From: CAYUXF01 sp964448755 | GTDB taxonomy: Bacteria > Margulisbacteria > Termititenacia > Termititenacales > CAYUXF01 | Direction: 5' to 3' | Assembly (NCBI GenBank): GCA_964448755.1 | Contig: CAYUXF010000026.1 | Coordinates: 1 to 19,509, forward strand | Length of the DNA: 19,509 nucleotides | In this document: positions 7,319 to 15,084 of the stretch, one piece after another | Numbering within the stretch: the first letter of the stretch is position 1 | Layout of the letters: the number at the start of each line of letters is the position of its first letter | The notes under the pieces: generated by a model | What the model saw: only the letters and a program-made list of their open reading frames with translations | The model's database searches: none | What the model was told of the DNA's origin: nothing | Made by a program: the position numbers and the translations under genes

Positions 7319-7608
7319 TACTCAAGACCCCCTTTTTTGCCGCGCTTGGCTTCCGGCAGTTTTTCTTCTATCATAGAGGCGATCTTATCAAAGCCGTCTT
7401 TAATGGCGCTTTTAGATGAAGAGATGAGATTTTCTGAGGTCTCTACGGCACTGTCTATGACATCCTGGTTTTCATCTTTTACTTTTTTTAACCAGGCTCT
7501 GGATTTTTCACCCGATTGCGGAGCAAACAGGACACCAAGTAACCCTCCTAGTATTGCGCCAATAAGTAAACCTTCTAAAAAATTACTGCCTTCGCGTTCT
7601 CTGCTCAT
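7318..7608 (-). CDS. YtxH-like small envelope/stress protein
   Basis: A 96-residue protein with the YtxH hallmark: a glycine-rich membrane span at about residues 10-28 (FLEGLLIGAILGGLLGVLF) followed directly by APQSGEKSR, then a charged helical tail rich in K, E, D and S. Family members are small membrane-anchored proteins linked to general stress in Bacillus; the biochemical role is not known. GGGAG six bases before the ATG (complement of 7615-7620) serves as ribosome-binding site. It is the first gene of a two-gene minus-strand operon, transcribed away from the phosphohexomutase gene. Confidence 0.75.
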   Translation of the reverse strand: MSREREGSNFLEGLLIGAILGGLLGVLFAPQSGEKSRAWLKKVKDENQDVIDSAVETSENLISSSKSAIKDGFDKIASMIEEKLPEAKRGKKGGLE

Positions 7609-7671
7609 AAAATGCTCCCTTCTTAATTATAATTGATGTTTTGCTGCTTATAATACCCTTATAAGTCATTT

Positions 7672-7700
7672 ATTATACATCATCGTGTCAATTTATTTAA
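7672..7700 (-). promoter_or_regulatory. Candidate promoter for the YtxH-like operon
   Basis: On the minus strand a perfect TATAAT lies at 7677-7672, with a weak TTAAAT 17 bases upstream at 7700-7695. A TTGACA at 7691-7686 is also present but has no -10 at the right distance. The leader to the ATG would be about 55 bases. A perfect plus-strand TATAAT at 7702-7707 lies back to back with it but has no -35 partner. Confidence 0.35.
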
Positions 7701-7726
7701 GTATAATTAGCGGTCTATTCTTTTTC

Positions 7727-7755
7727 TTGACGCTAAAAAGTGCCCTTGATAAACT
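7727..7755 (+). promoter_or_regulatory. Candidate promoter for the phosphohexomutase gene
   Basis: TTGACG at 7727-7732 and TAAACT at 7750-7755 are separated by 17 bases, which would give a leader of about 95 bases. An alternative pair, TTGAAA at 7788-7793 and GATAAT at 7813-7818, has a longer 19-base spacer. The sequence alone does not decide between them. The rest of the 250-base region 7609-7858 shows no small ORF or RNA that I can support. Confidence 0.3.
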
Positions 7756-7858
7756 GAAAGCCAATTTTTTAGTCCTTTTGTTTTAAATTGAAATATTAAC
7801 GGGAGTTGTTGCGATAATAATGTATGAGTTAGTTTCAGATATCAATAAGGAGGATGTT

Positions 7859-9724
7859 ATGGAGAAAAAAGTTGTGAAAGATATTGATTTGAATGAGCTG
7901 TTTTTGAATATAGATAAGATAAAAATTGATTTGAAATCTAAAATATTTGAAATTGTTGATCAGGTACCTTCTTTAAATTTAAATCAGGACCAGAAATTTA
8001 CTGAGCTTTTAGCTAAAGATAAATTCTGGGAAATTGCCAATCTTCTTGGCGGATATATGAATAAAACCGATGATAATCATGAAAAAACTTATTACAAAGG
8101 ATTAATTACCGATATTAGAGAAGCAATGGGAAATGTTGCGAGAATTAGCGTTAAGGCCCAAACTATTGTTTTTGGTACTTCCGGCTGGCGTGATCCTATT
8201 GGTGAAGAGTTTTCTATTTATAATGTTCATAAAGTAGTTAGAGCTATTATTGAAATGATGAAGAGTGATGAGTTTTTGAAAGAGAATGGCTATAGTTCTT
8301 TTGATGAGGTTAAAGAAAACGGTATTGTTGTTTTTAGAGATAATCGTTTTATGGGTGATGAGTTTATTGCGGCGGCAATTGCAGAATTGACCGCTCAAGG
8401 CATTAAAGTTCATTTGGCTGGCGAGTGTCCGACTGGTGTTGGTTCTGCCTTGGTTACAGAGCTTGGCGCTGCAGGGTCAATTAACTTTACTCCGTCGCAT
8501 AATCCTATGGAATATGCCGGTTTGAAATTTAATCCGGCAGACGGCGGCCCGGCTGATAAGAATTTAACGTCTATTATTGAAGATATTGCCAATGGTTATA
8601 TGAAAGATACTGATTTTGTTCCTGCTAAGAAGAGTGCGGATGGTTCAAAATTAGTTAGTAAAGTAAATGCCTCTAAGATATTTAGATCTTATTATGATAA
8701 AAAAGCTCCTGGTGAAATTGAAGCATTGAAAGATTATCTGCGTTCAATAAAAGATGACTTGTGTTTGGTTATTGATAATATGCATGGTTCTTCACGTGGT
8801 TATATAGAGGCTATTTTGGGTGATGATTTTATTGCTGAAATGGGTGATGCAATAACTTTTCTGAATACTGATGATGATTATTCTTTCCATGGGATAAAGC
8901 CTGAGCCGTCAGCTAAAAATCAGGCCCCGATTATAAAAATGCTTAAAGCTTCCGGTAAAAAATATACACTAGGTATGGCACTTGATCCTGATGCGGATCG
9001 TATCCGTTTTGCTACTGCCAATATGGATATTGATATGAATCATTTTGCACCTATGTCGTATGCTGCAATGCTGGAAAGCGGCATGACCGGAGGTGTTGCG
9101 TATTCTGTGGCAACTACCGCCTGGGCCGGCGCTATTGCTGCTGCTCATAATCAAAAGGTTTATGAGACGGCAGTAGGTTTTAAAAATTTTAGAGAAGCAC
9201 TAAGCAAAGGCAATGCTTTAATTGCTTTTGAAGAGTCTGATGGTTATACCAGATTTACACTGGAAAAATGTGCAATACAAGGACTTTTGGCTGCGATAGA
9301 TATTATGATGAAAACGAATAAAAATCTTGATGAATACTATGCTGCATGTCAGAAAAAATACGGTTGTTTCTATCCGGATAAAGACGGGATGGAGTTGGAA
9401 AATCCGGAATTTAAAAATGTAGATATTTGGCAGGCTTATAAAAAGAAAGTTTCCGGGATCTTAGATAATGGCCTTGCTAAAATTGATGAAGAAATTGTTA
9501 TTGGTGGAGAGAAGAAAAAGGTTGTTGATGTAATTACTGTTGATGGTTTGAAACTTGTTTTTGAAGATAGAAGCTGGGTATTGGTAAGACCTTCCGGCAC
9601 AGAGCCTAAATTTAGATTTTATTATGAATCTGTAGGCAAAGGTGCTGACAGATATTCTTTGTCCTATAAAGATGGGTCAGCTGCGGTTTTAAATAAAGCT
9701 TTAGCTATAGCAGATGGTAAATAA
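7859..9724 (+). CDS. Phosphohexomutase (phosphoglucomutase/phosphomannomutase family), N-terminally extended
   Basis: An alpha-D-phosphohexomutase of 621 residues that interconverts hexose 1- and 6-phosphates and feeds sugar-nucleotide synthesis. All four active-site elements are present: phosphoserine loop TPSHNP with S213, metal loop DPDADR with D376, D378 and D380, sugar loop FEESDG at 457-462, and phosphate-binding loop RPSGTEP at 577-583. The start is set by AAGGAGG at 7847-7853, five bases before the ATG at 7859; an upstream in-frame ATG at 7820 would place this Shine-Dalgarno inside the gene. The motif FGTSGWR, usually close to the N-terminus of this family, begins only at residue 105, so about 100 residues of helix-rich extension precede it. 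The gene is visibly more A/T-ending in its codons than its neighbours. It is flanked by its own promoter region and by the rnf promoter, so it is probably monocistronic. Confidence 0.88.
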   Translation: MEKKVVKDIDLNELFLNIDKIKIDLKSKIFEIVDQVPSLNLNQDQKFTELLAKDKFWEIANLLGGYMNKTDDNHEKTYYKGLITDIREAMGNVARISVKAQTIVFGTSGWRDPIGEEFSIYNVHKVVRAIIEMMKSDEFLKENGYSSFDEVKENGIVVFRDNRFMGDEFIAAAIAELTAQGIKVHLAGECPTGVGSALVTELGAAGSINFTPSHNPMEYAGLKFNPADGGPADKNLTSIIEDIANGYMKDTDFVPAKKSADGSKLVSKVNASKIFRSYYDKKAPGEIEALKDYLRSIKDDLCLVIDNMHGSSRGYIEAILGDDFIAEMGDAITFLNTDDDYSFHGIKPEPSAKNQAPIIKMLKASGKKYTLGMALDPDADRIRFATANMDIDMNHFAPMSYAAMLESGMTGGVAYSVATTAWAGAIAAAHNQKVYETAVGFKNFREALSKGNALIAFEESDGYTRFTLEKCAIQGLLAAIDIMMKTNKNLDEYYAACQKKYGCFYPDKDGMELENPEFKNVDIWQAYKKKVSGILDNGLAKIDEEIVIGGEKKKVVDVITVDGLKLVFEDRSWVLVRPSGTEPKFRFYYESVGKGADRYSLSYKDGSAAVLNKALAIADGK

Positions 9725-9734
9725 AAAAAGCTAT

Positions 9735-9765
9735 TTGATTTACAAAGCCCTAATATTATTATAAT
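9735..9765 (+). promoter_or_regulatory. Candidate promoter of the rnfECD operon
   Basis: A perfect TATAAT at 9760-9765 is preceded by TTGATT at 9735-9740 (19-base spacer) or TTTACA at 9739-9744 (15-base spacer). The start point would be near 9772, leaving a leader of fewer than ten bases before the ATG at 9781. A weak CAGGA at 9770-9774 is the only ribosome-binding site candidate. Confidence 0.45.
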
Positions 9766-9780
9766 ATTTCAGGACTTATT

Positions 9781-10347
9781 ATGAAGATCTTTAGTGAGAA
9801 TCCTGTTTTTAAATTGCTGTTGGGGCTTTGTCCAACACTGGCTGTAACTACCGCCGCTTTTGCCGGTTTGGGGATGGGCTTGGCCGTGACATTTGTTTTG
9901 ATCTGTTCTAATGTCATGATCTCGCTTTTGCGCAATGTGATACCCGCTAAGATCAGAATACCGGCTTTTATTGTCGTTATAGTTACGTTCGTTTCTATTG
10001 TCGACATGCTGATGGCTGCCTGGCTGCCAGATCTGCATAAATCTTTGGGTATTTTTATTCCACTTATTGTAGTTAATTGTATTATTTTAGGCCGGGCCGA
10101 AGCTTTTGCTTCTCGCCACGATTGGGCCGCTTCTTTAAAAGATGGATTTAATAATGGTATTGCTTTTACTGCCGCACTTTTACTCTTGGCTTCGGTCAGA
10201 GAGCTTTTAGGAAACGGCACGATTTTTGATTATCATTTAATGCCCGTAAATTATACGCCGATAATTATTTTTATTTTGCCACCCGGTGCTTTTTTAGTTT
10301 TGGGTACAATTATTGCTATTATTAACCGTCCGCGAAAGGGTCTTTAA
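9781..10347 (+). CDS. rnfE: Rnf complex membrane subunit E
   Basis: A 188-residue polytopic membrane protein with about six hydrophobic spans, the usual architecture of RnfE/RsxE and of the related NqrD. The N-terminal ENPVFKLLLGLCPTLAVT and the VNCIILGRAEAFAS block are diagnostic of the family. In the complex, RnfA and RnfE form the membrane core that passes electrons between the ferredoxin side and RnfG/RnfD, coupled to Na+ or H+ export. It is the first gene of a three-gene rnf unit, three bases before rnfC. RnfA has the same fold, but the N-terminal GLCP block points to E. Confidence 0.9.
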   Translation: MKIFSENPVFKLLLGLCPTLAVTTAAFAGLGMGLAVTFVLICSNVMISLLRNVIPAKIRIPAFIVVIVTFVSIVDMLMAAWLPDLHKSLGIFIPLIVVNCIILGRAEAFASRHDWAASLKDGFNNGIAFTAALLLLASVRELLGNGTIFDYHLMPVNYTPIIIFILPPGAFLVLGTIIAIINRPRKGL

Positions 10348-10350
10348 TTC

Positions 10351-11469
10351 GTGTTGCACTATAAAGAGCTGACAGAAAAAGCCGCAATAACGCCTATTGA
10401 GCCGCCGGAATTTCTTTATGTTTCAATGTCTCAGCATATCGGCGCGCCGGCTAAACCCTTACTGCAGGTTGGCGACAAAGTAAAAAAAGGGCAGTTGATC
10501 GGTTCGGTTGATGCTTTTGTGACGGCCAATGTCCATTCGCCTGTTTCCGGTGAGGTTGTGGAATTGCTTAAAATGAAAAATCCGCAGGCTTTTTTGGTAG
10601 ATGTGATAAAGATCAAAAATGATTTTCAAGAAACGCTTGATCCGACTATTTCTGCTAAGCCTTCTCTGGATGAACTTGACCACGAGCAGATCCGCGAAAT
10701 AGTTCGTGAGTCCGGTTTGGTTGGCATGGGCGGTGCGGCCTTTCCTTCGCACGTAAAATTTTCGCCGCCTGACGATAAAAAAGTAGATACTGTCATTCTC
10801 AATGCCGCCGAATGTGAACCGTTTTTGACGGCGGATCATCGTTTGCTTTTGGAGTATCCGCGCGAAGTTCTGCTGGGTTTTAGGGCAATTGCCAAAGCGG
10901 TTAAAGCCAAAAAAATGATCATTGGTATTGAAGATAATAAATTGGATGCCGTGGAGCTCTTAAAGCAGGCGGGCGCCGAAGAGTTTTGTAAAATTAAAGT
11001 TTTAAAAACCGCTTACCCCATGGGTGCTGAAAAAGTTCTGGTTCACAAAGTTTTAGGCCGCAAAGTCGCCAACAAGGGGATTCCCCTGGATGTGGGTGTA
11101 GTGGTTTGTAACGTTGGCACTGCCTATCAGCTGGCTAAAACACTACAGACCGGTCTGCCTTTAATTGACCGGGTGGTCACGGTTTCCGGCGCTTTTAANN
11201 NNNNNNNNNNNNNNNNNNNNNNNNNNNNNNNNNNNNNNNNNNNNNNNNNNNNNNNNNNNNNNNNNNNNNNNNNNNNNNNNNNNNNNNNNNNNNNNNNNGG
11301 ACGCTGTGTTGATGCTTGTCCGCTGGGCTTGCATCCTTATCAGGATCAAGGGACCGACCAGTGTATGGAGTGCGGCCGCTGTGCTTTTGAATGTCCGGCC
11401 AACAGATTTTTAGTACAGAACGCCCGTCTGGTCAAAAGAAAAGCCAGAAATAGCGCTGTTGCCAAATAA
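10351..11469 (+). CDS. rnfC: Rnf complex subunit C (NADH- and FMN-binding, 4Fe-4S), interrupted by an assembly gap
   Basis: RnfC is the peripheral subunit where electrons reach NAD+. Residues 1-75 resemble the barrel-sandwich RnfC N-terminal domain (VGDKVKKGQLIG, VHSPVSGEV). The glycine-rich nucleotide loop GLVGMGGAAFP begins at G122, and the flavin-site block ILNAAECEP begins at I149. After the gap (11199-11298) the reading resumes at the end of the first ferredoxin-like cluster (GRCVDACP), and a second complete cluster motif CMECGRCAFECP follows. The start is GTG. Flanks agree in frame across the 100 N, but the visible protein is shorter than family members: the stretch usually between VTVSG and CIRCG is about 70-80 residues, against 34 codons here, so the gap is probably larger than drawn. 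The first two cysteines of the first cluster lie in the gap. Confidence 0.88.
   Translation: MLHYKELTEKAAITPIEPPEFLYVSMSQHIGAPAKPLLQVGDKVKKGQLIGSVDAFVTANVHSPVSGEVVELLKMKNPQAFLVDVIKIKNDFQETLDPTISAKPSLDELDHEQIREIVRESGLVGMGGAAFPSHVKFSPPDDKKVDTVILNAAECEPFLTADHRLLLEYPREVLLGFRAIAKAVKAKKMIIGIEDNKLDAVELLKQAGAEEFCKIKVLKTAYPMGAEKVLVHKVLGRKVANKGIPLDVGVVVCNVGTAYQLAKTLQTGLPLIDRVVTVSGAFXXXXXXXXXXXXXXXXXXXXXXXXXXXXXXXXXXGRCVDACPLGLHPYQDQGTDQCMECGRCAFECPANRFLVQNARLVKRKARNSAVAK
11199..11298. other. Assembly gap (100 N) inside rnfC
   Basis: A run of exactly 100 undetermined bases, the common placeholder for a scaffold gap of unknown size. Both flanks read as RnfC in the same frame, so the join appears correct. 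Confidence 0.97.
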
Positions 11470-11480
11470 GGGAGTTTTTT

Positions 11481-12386
11481 ATGACCGATAAAGTAATAGT
11501 TTCTGTTTCACCTCATATTAAGGCTGGTGTGGCCACGCGCGATATCATGAAAGATGTCTTAATTGCGCTTTTGCCGGCTGCTTTATTTGGCGTGATAGCC
11601 TTTGGTTTTAACGCCTTATTTTTGATCGGCTGTTCTATTGGGATGGCTGTTTTTAGTGAGTGGCTGTTTGCTAAAATTTTTAAAAGGACCGCCACACTTA
11701 ACGATCTCTCCGCTGTAGTGACCGGACTTTTATTGGCGTTGAGTGTTTCGCCGGCGGTCTCCTGGTGGGCTGTTCTTCTGGGTGCTTTTATTGCTATTTT
11801 TGTGGCCAAAATGCTCTTTGGCGGACTGGGCTATAATATTTTTAACCCGGCACTGGTGGGGCGGGCTTTTTTAATGGCCTCTTTTCCGGTCATGATGACG
11901 ACCTGGCCAAAACCTTTTGATGCCGTTACCGGCGCGACGCCGCTGGCTGTTTTAAAAGATGACCCAACAGCGGTTTTGCCGTCGCTCTGGGCGCTCTTTT
12001 TTGGCAATGTCGGCGGTTGTATTGGTGAAACCTCCGCTTTTTTACTGCTTTTAGGTGCCGGGTATCTTTTTTATAAAAAAGTTATCGATTGGCGGATCTC
12101 CGGTGCTTACTTTTTTATTGTGATAATTTTTTCGCTCTCTTTAGGTTTGCCGGTTTTTTATCATCTGCTGGCTGGTGGTTTGCTGCTGGGTGCTTTTTTT
12201 ATGGCTACCGATTATACTACTTCGCCAATGGCCACTAAAGGTAAACTGCTTTTTGGCGCCGGCTGTGGTCTTTTGACAATGATCATTCGCGTTTACGGCG
12301 GGTATCCCGAAGGGGTCAGTTATGCTATTTTAATTATGAATATGTTTGTGCCGTTAATAGACCGCCTTAACTACCGTTTTAAATAA
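11481..12386 (+). CDS. rnfD: Rnf complex membrane subunit D (covalent flavin subunit)
   Basis: A 301-residue membrane protein with about eight to ten hydrophobic spans, of the RnfD/NqrB family. The opening VSVSPHIKAG and the NIFNPALVGRAFLMASFP block are typical. The flavin attachment motif is present as T150-G-A-T153-P; T153 is the residue expected to carry FMN through a phosphoester bond made by ApbE. MATDYTTSPM near the C-terminus is also conserved. GGGAG at 11470-11474 serves as ribosome-binding site, and the gene lies eleven bases after rnfC. The usual partner RnfG and the subunits RnfA and RnfB are not in the window, nor is apbE. Confidence 0.92.
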   Translation: MTDKVIVSVSPHIKAGVATRDIMKDVLIALLPAALFGVIAFGFNALFLIGCSIGMAVFSEWLFAKIFKRTATLNDLSAVVTGLLLALSVSPAVSWWAVLLGAFIAIFVAKMLFGGLGYNIFNPALVGRAFLMASFPVMMTTWPKPFDAVTGATPLAVLKDDPTAVLPSLWALFFGNVGGCIGETSAFLLLLGAGYLFYKKVIDWRISGAYFFIVIIFSLSLGLPVFYHLLAGGLLLGAFFMATDYTTSPMATKGKLLFGAGCGLLTMIIRVYGGYPEGVSYAILIMNMFVPLIDRLNYRFK

Positions 12387-12391
12387 CTCAG

Positions 12392-12419
12392 GTGACACAT
12401 TTTATAAATATGGTAAAAT
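12392..12419 (+). promoter_or_regulatory. Promoter of the purQ unit
   Basis: GTGACA at 12392-12397 (one mismatch to TTGACA), a 16-base spacer ending in TGG, and TAAAAT at 12414-12419 form a good extended -10 promoter. AGAGG at 12436-12440 lies nine bases before the ATG at 12450. The promoter begins six bases after the rnfD stop, so purQ starts a new transcription unit. Confidence 0.6.
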
Positions 12420-12449
12420 CACCGCACTAAAAAAAAGAGGTATTATTTA

Positions 12450-13169
12450 ATGAAGTTTGGTGTAATAAATTTTCCTGGCAGTAACTGTGAACATGACTGT
12501 TTTTTTGCCGCTTCTAAAATTTCCGGACAGAAAGCGGCGGTTATTTGGCACGCCTCTGAAAAACTGCCTGCCGAATTTCAAGATCCACAGTCTGATACTT
12601 GTATTATTCTACCGGGCGGCTTTTCTTACGGCGATTATCTGCGCTGCGGCGCTATTGCTAAAATTTCACCAATTATGCAAGAAGTTATCCGCTACGGCCA
12701 GAACGGCGGCCGGATCATTGGTATTTGTAACGGTTTTCAGGTATTAGTAGAAAGCGGTCTGTTGCCCGGGGCCTTAATGCGCAACAAAGGTCTCAAATTT
12801 ATTTGTAAAGATATCTATTTAAAAGTTGAGAACAAACAGAGTCTCTTTACGTCTAAGATCACTAAAGATGTTATTAAAGTTCCTATCGCCCACGGCGAGG
12901 GGAATTATTACTGCGATGAAAGAACGCTGGCGGAAATTGAAGCTAATGGTCAGGTGCTTTTTAGGTATTGCGATGCGAACGGCACGGTTTCTGCCGCTGC
13001 TAACCCCAACGGTTCTTTAAATAATATTGCCGGCATTTGCAATAAAGCGGGTAATATTTTAGGGATGATGCCGCACCCGGAACGTTGTGCCGAAGATATT
13101 TTAAATAATCTTGATGGCCGGATGATCTTTGAATCGATCATTGCCTCGCCTGCTTTTACTAAAGCTTAA
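12450..13169 (+). CDS. purQ: Phosphoribosylformylglycinamidine synthase subunit PurQ (glutaminase)
   Basis: The glutamine amidotransferase subunit of FGAM synthase (purine pathway step 4); it releases ammonia from glutamine for PurL. The protein has 239 residues, normal for the family. The class I amidotransferase triad is visible: nucleophile C93 in GICNGFQVL, and H209 with E211 in MMPHPER. The N-terminal FPGSNCEHD and the GGFSYGDYLRCGAIA block are specific to PurQ. Its partners PurL and PurS are not adjacent, so the enzyme must be assembled from genes elsewhere. Confidence 0.95.
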   Translation: MKFGVINFPGSNCEHDCFFAASKISGQKAAVIWHASEKLPAEFQDPQSDTCIILPGGFSYGDYLRCGAIAKISPIMQEVIRYGQNGGRIIGICNGFQVLVESGLLPGALMRNKGLKFICKDIYLKVENKQSLFTSKITKDVIKVPIAHGEGNYYCDERTLAEIEANGQVLFRYCDANGTVSAAANPNGSLNNIAGICNKAGNILGMMPHPERCAEDILNNLDGRMIFESIIASPAFTKA

Positions 13170-13202
13170 GCCGGACAGCTATAAAAAAAGGAGAATAAGT
13201 AT

Positions 13203-13898
13203 ATGAAAGGTATTGTTTTAGCGGGAGGTACAGGGTCACGTCTGTTCCCTTTAACTAAAGTTACTAATAAGCATCTTTTGCCGGTGGGCAGAAAACCAAT
13301 GATCTATTACCCAATAGAAAAACTGCTGGAAGCGGGAATGAAAGAGATCCTAATAGTTACCGGTACCGAGCATATGGGTGATGTTGTTAATTTACTTGGC
13401 TCCGGCAAAGACTTTAACTGTAAATTTACTTACAAAGTACAGGACGAGGCTGGCGGCATTGCGCAGGCTTTAAGTTTGGCGGAAAATTTTGCCGGCGGTG
13501 ATAATGTAACGGTAATTTTAGGCGATAATGTTTTTGAATACAATTTAACTGAGGCGGTTAATTCTTTTAGCGGCGGTTCTTGTTTGTTTGTGCAGGAAGT
13601 CCATGACCCGGAACGCTTTGGCGTGGCGGAAGTTCGTGACGGCAAAATAATTTCTATTGAAGAGAAACCGCAAAAGCCTAAATCTAATTACGCGGTTACC
13701 GGTGTTTATATGTATGATGCTAAAGTTTTTGAATATATCAGGACGTTAAAACCTTCCCGGCGCGGCGAGCTGGAGATAACCGATGTTAATAATAAATATA
13801 TAACTGACGGTCAATGCAAATATTTTTTAATGTCCGGTTACTGGACCGATGCCGGAACCTTTGAGTCTTTAGACCGGGCCAATGAGCTGGTAAAATAA
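13203..13898 (+). CDS. Short RmlA-like sugar-phosphate nucleotidyltransferase
   Basis: A 231-residue enzyme that would couple a sugar 1-phosphate with an NTP, releasing pyrophosphate. The nucleotide-binding loop LAGGTGSRLFPLT spans residues 6-18, followed by NKHLLPVGRKPMIYYP. The VQDEAGGIAQAL block resembles the substrate loop of glucose-1-phosphate thymidylyltransferase, LGDN supplies the metal-binding aspartate, and EEKPQKPKSNYAVTGVYMYD is typical of the family. It is shorter than full RmlA (about 290 residues), as many single-domain dTDP-glucose synthases are. AAGGAG at 13188-13193 precedes the ATG by nine bases. It follows purQ by 33 bases. Product dTDP-glucose is the best guess, and would serve RmlD at 2648. 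Confidence 0.8.
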   Translation: MKGIVLAGGTGSRLFPLTKVTNKHLLPVGRKPMIYYPIEKLLEAGMKEILIVTGTEHMGDVVNLLGSGKDFNCKFTYKVQDEAGGIAQALSLAENFAGGDNVTVILGDNVFEYNLTEAVNSFSGGSCLFVQEVHDPERFGVAEVRDGKIISIEEKPQKPKSNYAVTGVYMYDAKVFEYIRTLKPSRRGELEITDVNNKYITDGQCKYFLMSGYWTDAGTFESLDRANELVK

Positions 13899-13997
13899 CA
13901 GTAAAAATGTATTCTTTTTTAATTTTTAAAAAGTAGTTTGTTCTGAATTTTGGAATATAAAGTTCAGGCGTAAATATTTTTAAATAAGGGAAATAAG

Positions 13998-15071
13998 ATG
14001 GAAAATACAAAAGTAGTTAAGAGTAAATTAGCGGCCAGGGTTAGGGCAGTAAAACCTTCTATTACGCTGGCAATTACCGCTAAAGCTAAAGAATTAAAAG
14101 ATTCCGGTGTTGATGTTATTGGTTTTGGCGCCGGCGAGCCGGATTTTGATACACCACAGAACATTAAAGATGCCGCGGTTAAAGCTATTGAACAGGGCTT
14201 GACCCGCTATACGCCGGTAGGCGGCACCGTGGAGTTAAAAAAAGCTGTGCAGGCTAAGTTTAAGCGCGAGAACGGTCTAGACTATGCGCTTAACCAGATA
14301 GTGGTCAGCTGTGGCGCTAAACATTCACTTTACAATGTTTTTCAGGCAATTGTAGATGACGGTGACGAAGTTATTATTCCCGCTCCTTACTGGGTCAGCT
14401 ATCCGGACATGGTTATTTTGGCCGATGGCAAACCGGTCATTGTTGAGACTAAAGAAGAAAATAATTTTGAGCTGACCGTAGCAGAGTTAAAAAAACATCT
14501 TACCGCTAAGACCAAGGCCATTGTCATTAACTCACCTTCTAACCCCACCGGCGCTCTCTATAGCCGTCAGCGCCTCCAGGAACTAGCCGATTTTCTAGCG
14601 GATAAAGATATTTATATTATTTCTGATGAGATCTATGAACATTTGGTTTATGGCGGAGAATTTATTTCTATTGCCTCACTTTCAGAAAAAATGAAAGAAA
14701 AAACAATAGTGGTTAACGGCGTTTCTAAATCATACGCTATGACCGGCTGGCGGATCGGCTATCTGGCCGGGCCGCAGGACGTGGCAAAAGCAGTTTGTGA
14801 TATTCAGTCGCAGTCCACATCTAACCCCACTTCTATTGCTCAGGCTGCTTCGGTAGAGGCGCTCAATGGTGACCAGAGCTGTATTAAAATTATGGGNNNN
14901 NNNNNNNNNNNNNNNNNNNNNNNNNNNNNNNNNNNNNNNNNNNNNNNNNNNNNNNNNNNNNNNNNNNNNNNNNNNNNNNNNNNNNNNNNNNNNNNNTCTT
15001 ATGCTTGCTCACTGGAAAATATTTCCAAGGGTTTGGAGCGGATCAGAGCTTTTGTGGAAAAATTAAAATAG
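13998..15071 (+). CDS. Aspartate aminotransferase-like PLP enzyme (class I/II), interrupted by an assembly gap
   Basis: A fold-type I aminotransferase. Seen are GFGAGEPDFDTP near residue 45, NPTG at 182-185, D210 and Y213 in SDEIYEHLVY, and the PLP lysine K244 in VSKSYAMTGWRIGY, all hallmarks of the bacterial aspartate aminotransferase I-gamma subgroup. The gap at 14897-14996 removes the C-terminal domain core, including the substrate-binding arginine; the visible end SYACSLENISKGLERI is the usual C-terminus. Flanks stay in frame, but the family usually has about 70 residues here, more than the 34 codons drawn. It transfers amino groups between aspartate and 2-oxoglutarate; prephenate or another acceptor is possible. 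AAGGGA lies six bases before the ATG. The 99 bases before the gene hold no clear promoter or terminator. Confidence 0.88.
   Translation: MENTKVVKSKLAARVRAVKPSITLAITAKAKELKDSGVDVIGFGAGEPDFDTPQNIKDAAVKAIEQGLTRYTPVGGTVELKKAVQAKFKRENGLDYALNQIVVSCGAKHSLYNVFQAIVDDGDEVIIPAPYWVSYPDMVILADGKPVIVETKEENNFELTVAELKKHLTAKTKAIVINSPSNPTGALYSRQRLQELADFLADKDIYIISDEIYEHLVYGGEFISIASLSEKMKEKTIVVNGVSKSYAMTGWRIGYLAGPQDVAKAVCDIQSQSTSNPTSIAQAASVEALNGDQSCIKIMXXXXXXXXXXXXXXXXXXXXXXXXXXXXXXXXXXSYACSLENISKGLERIRAFVEKLK
14897..14996. other. Assembly gap (100 N) inside the aminotransferase gene
   Basis: A run of exactly 100 undetermined bases, probably a fixed-length placeholder. Both flanks read as one aminotransferase. 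Confidence 0.97.
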
Positions 15072-15084
15072 ACTGGAGTTTTTT

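Noticed and set aside
7106..7636. 176-codon open frame on the plus strand
   Set aside because: It is antisense to the YtxH-like gene and its partner, which have ribosome-binding sites, a coupled overlap and family features; the plus-strand product has none.
7820..7859. Upstream ATG for the phosphohexomutase
   Set aside because: The strong AAGGAGG at 7847-7853 is positioned for the ATG at 7859.
9759..10220. 153-codon minus-strand open frame
   Set aside because: It is a shadow of rnfE, whose product matches its family from end to end.
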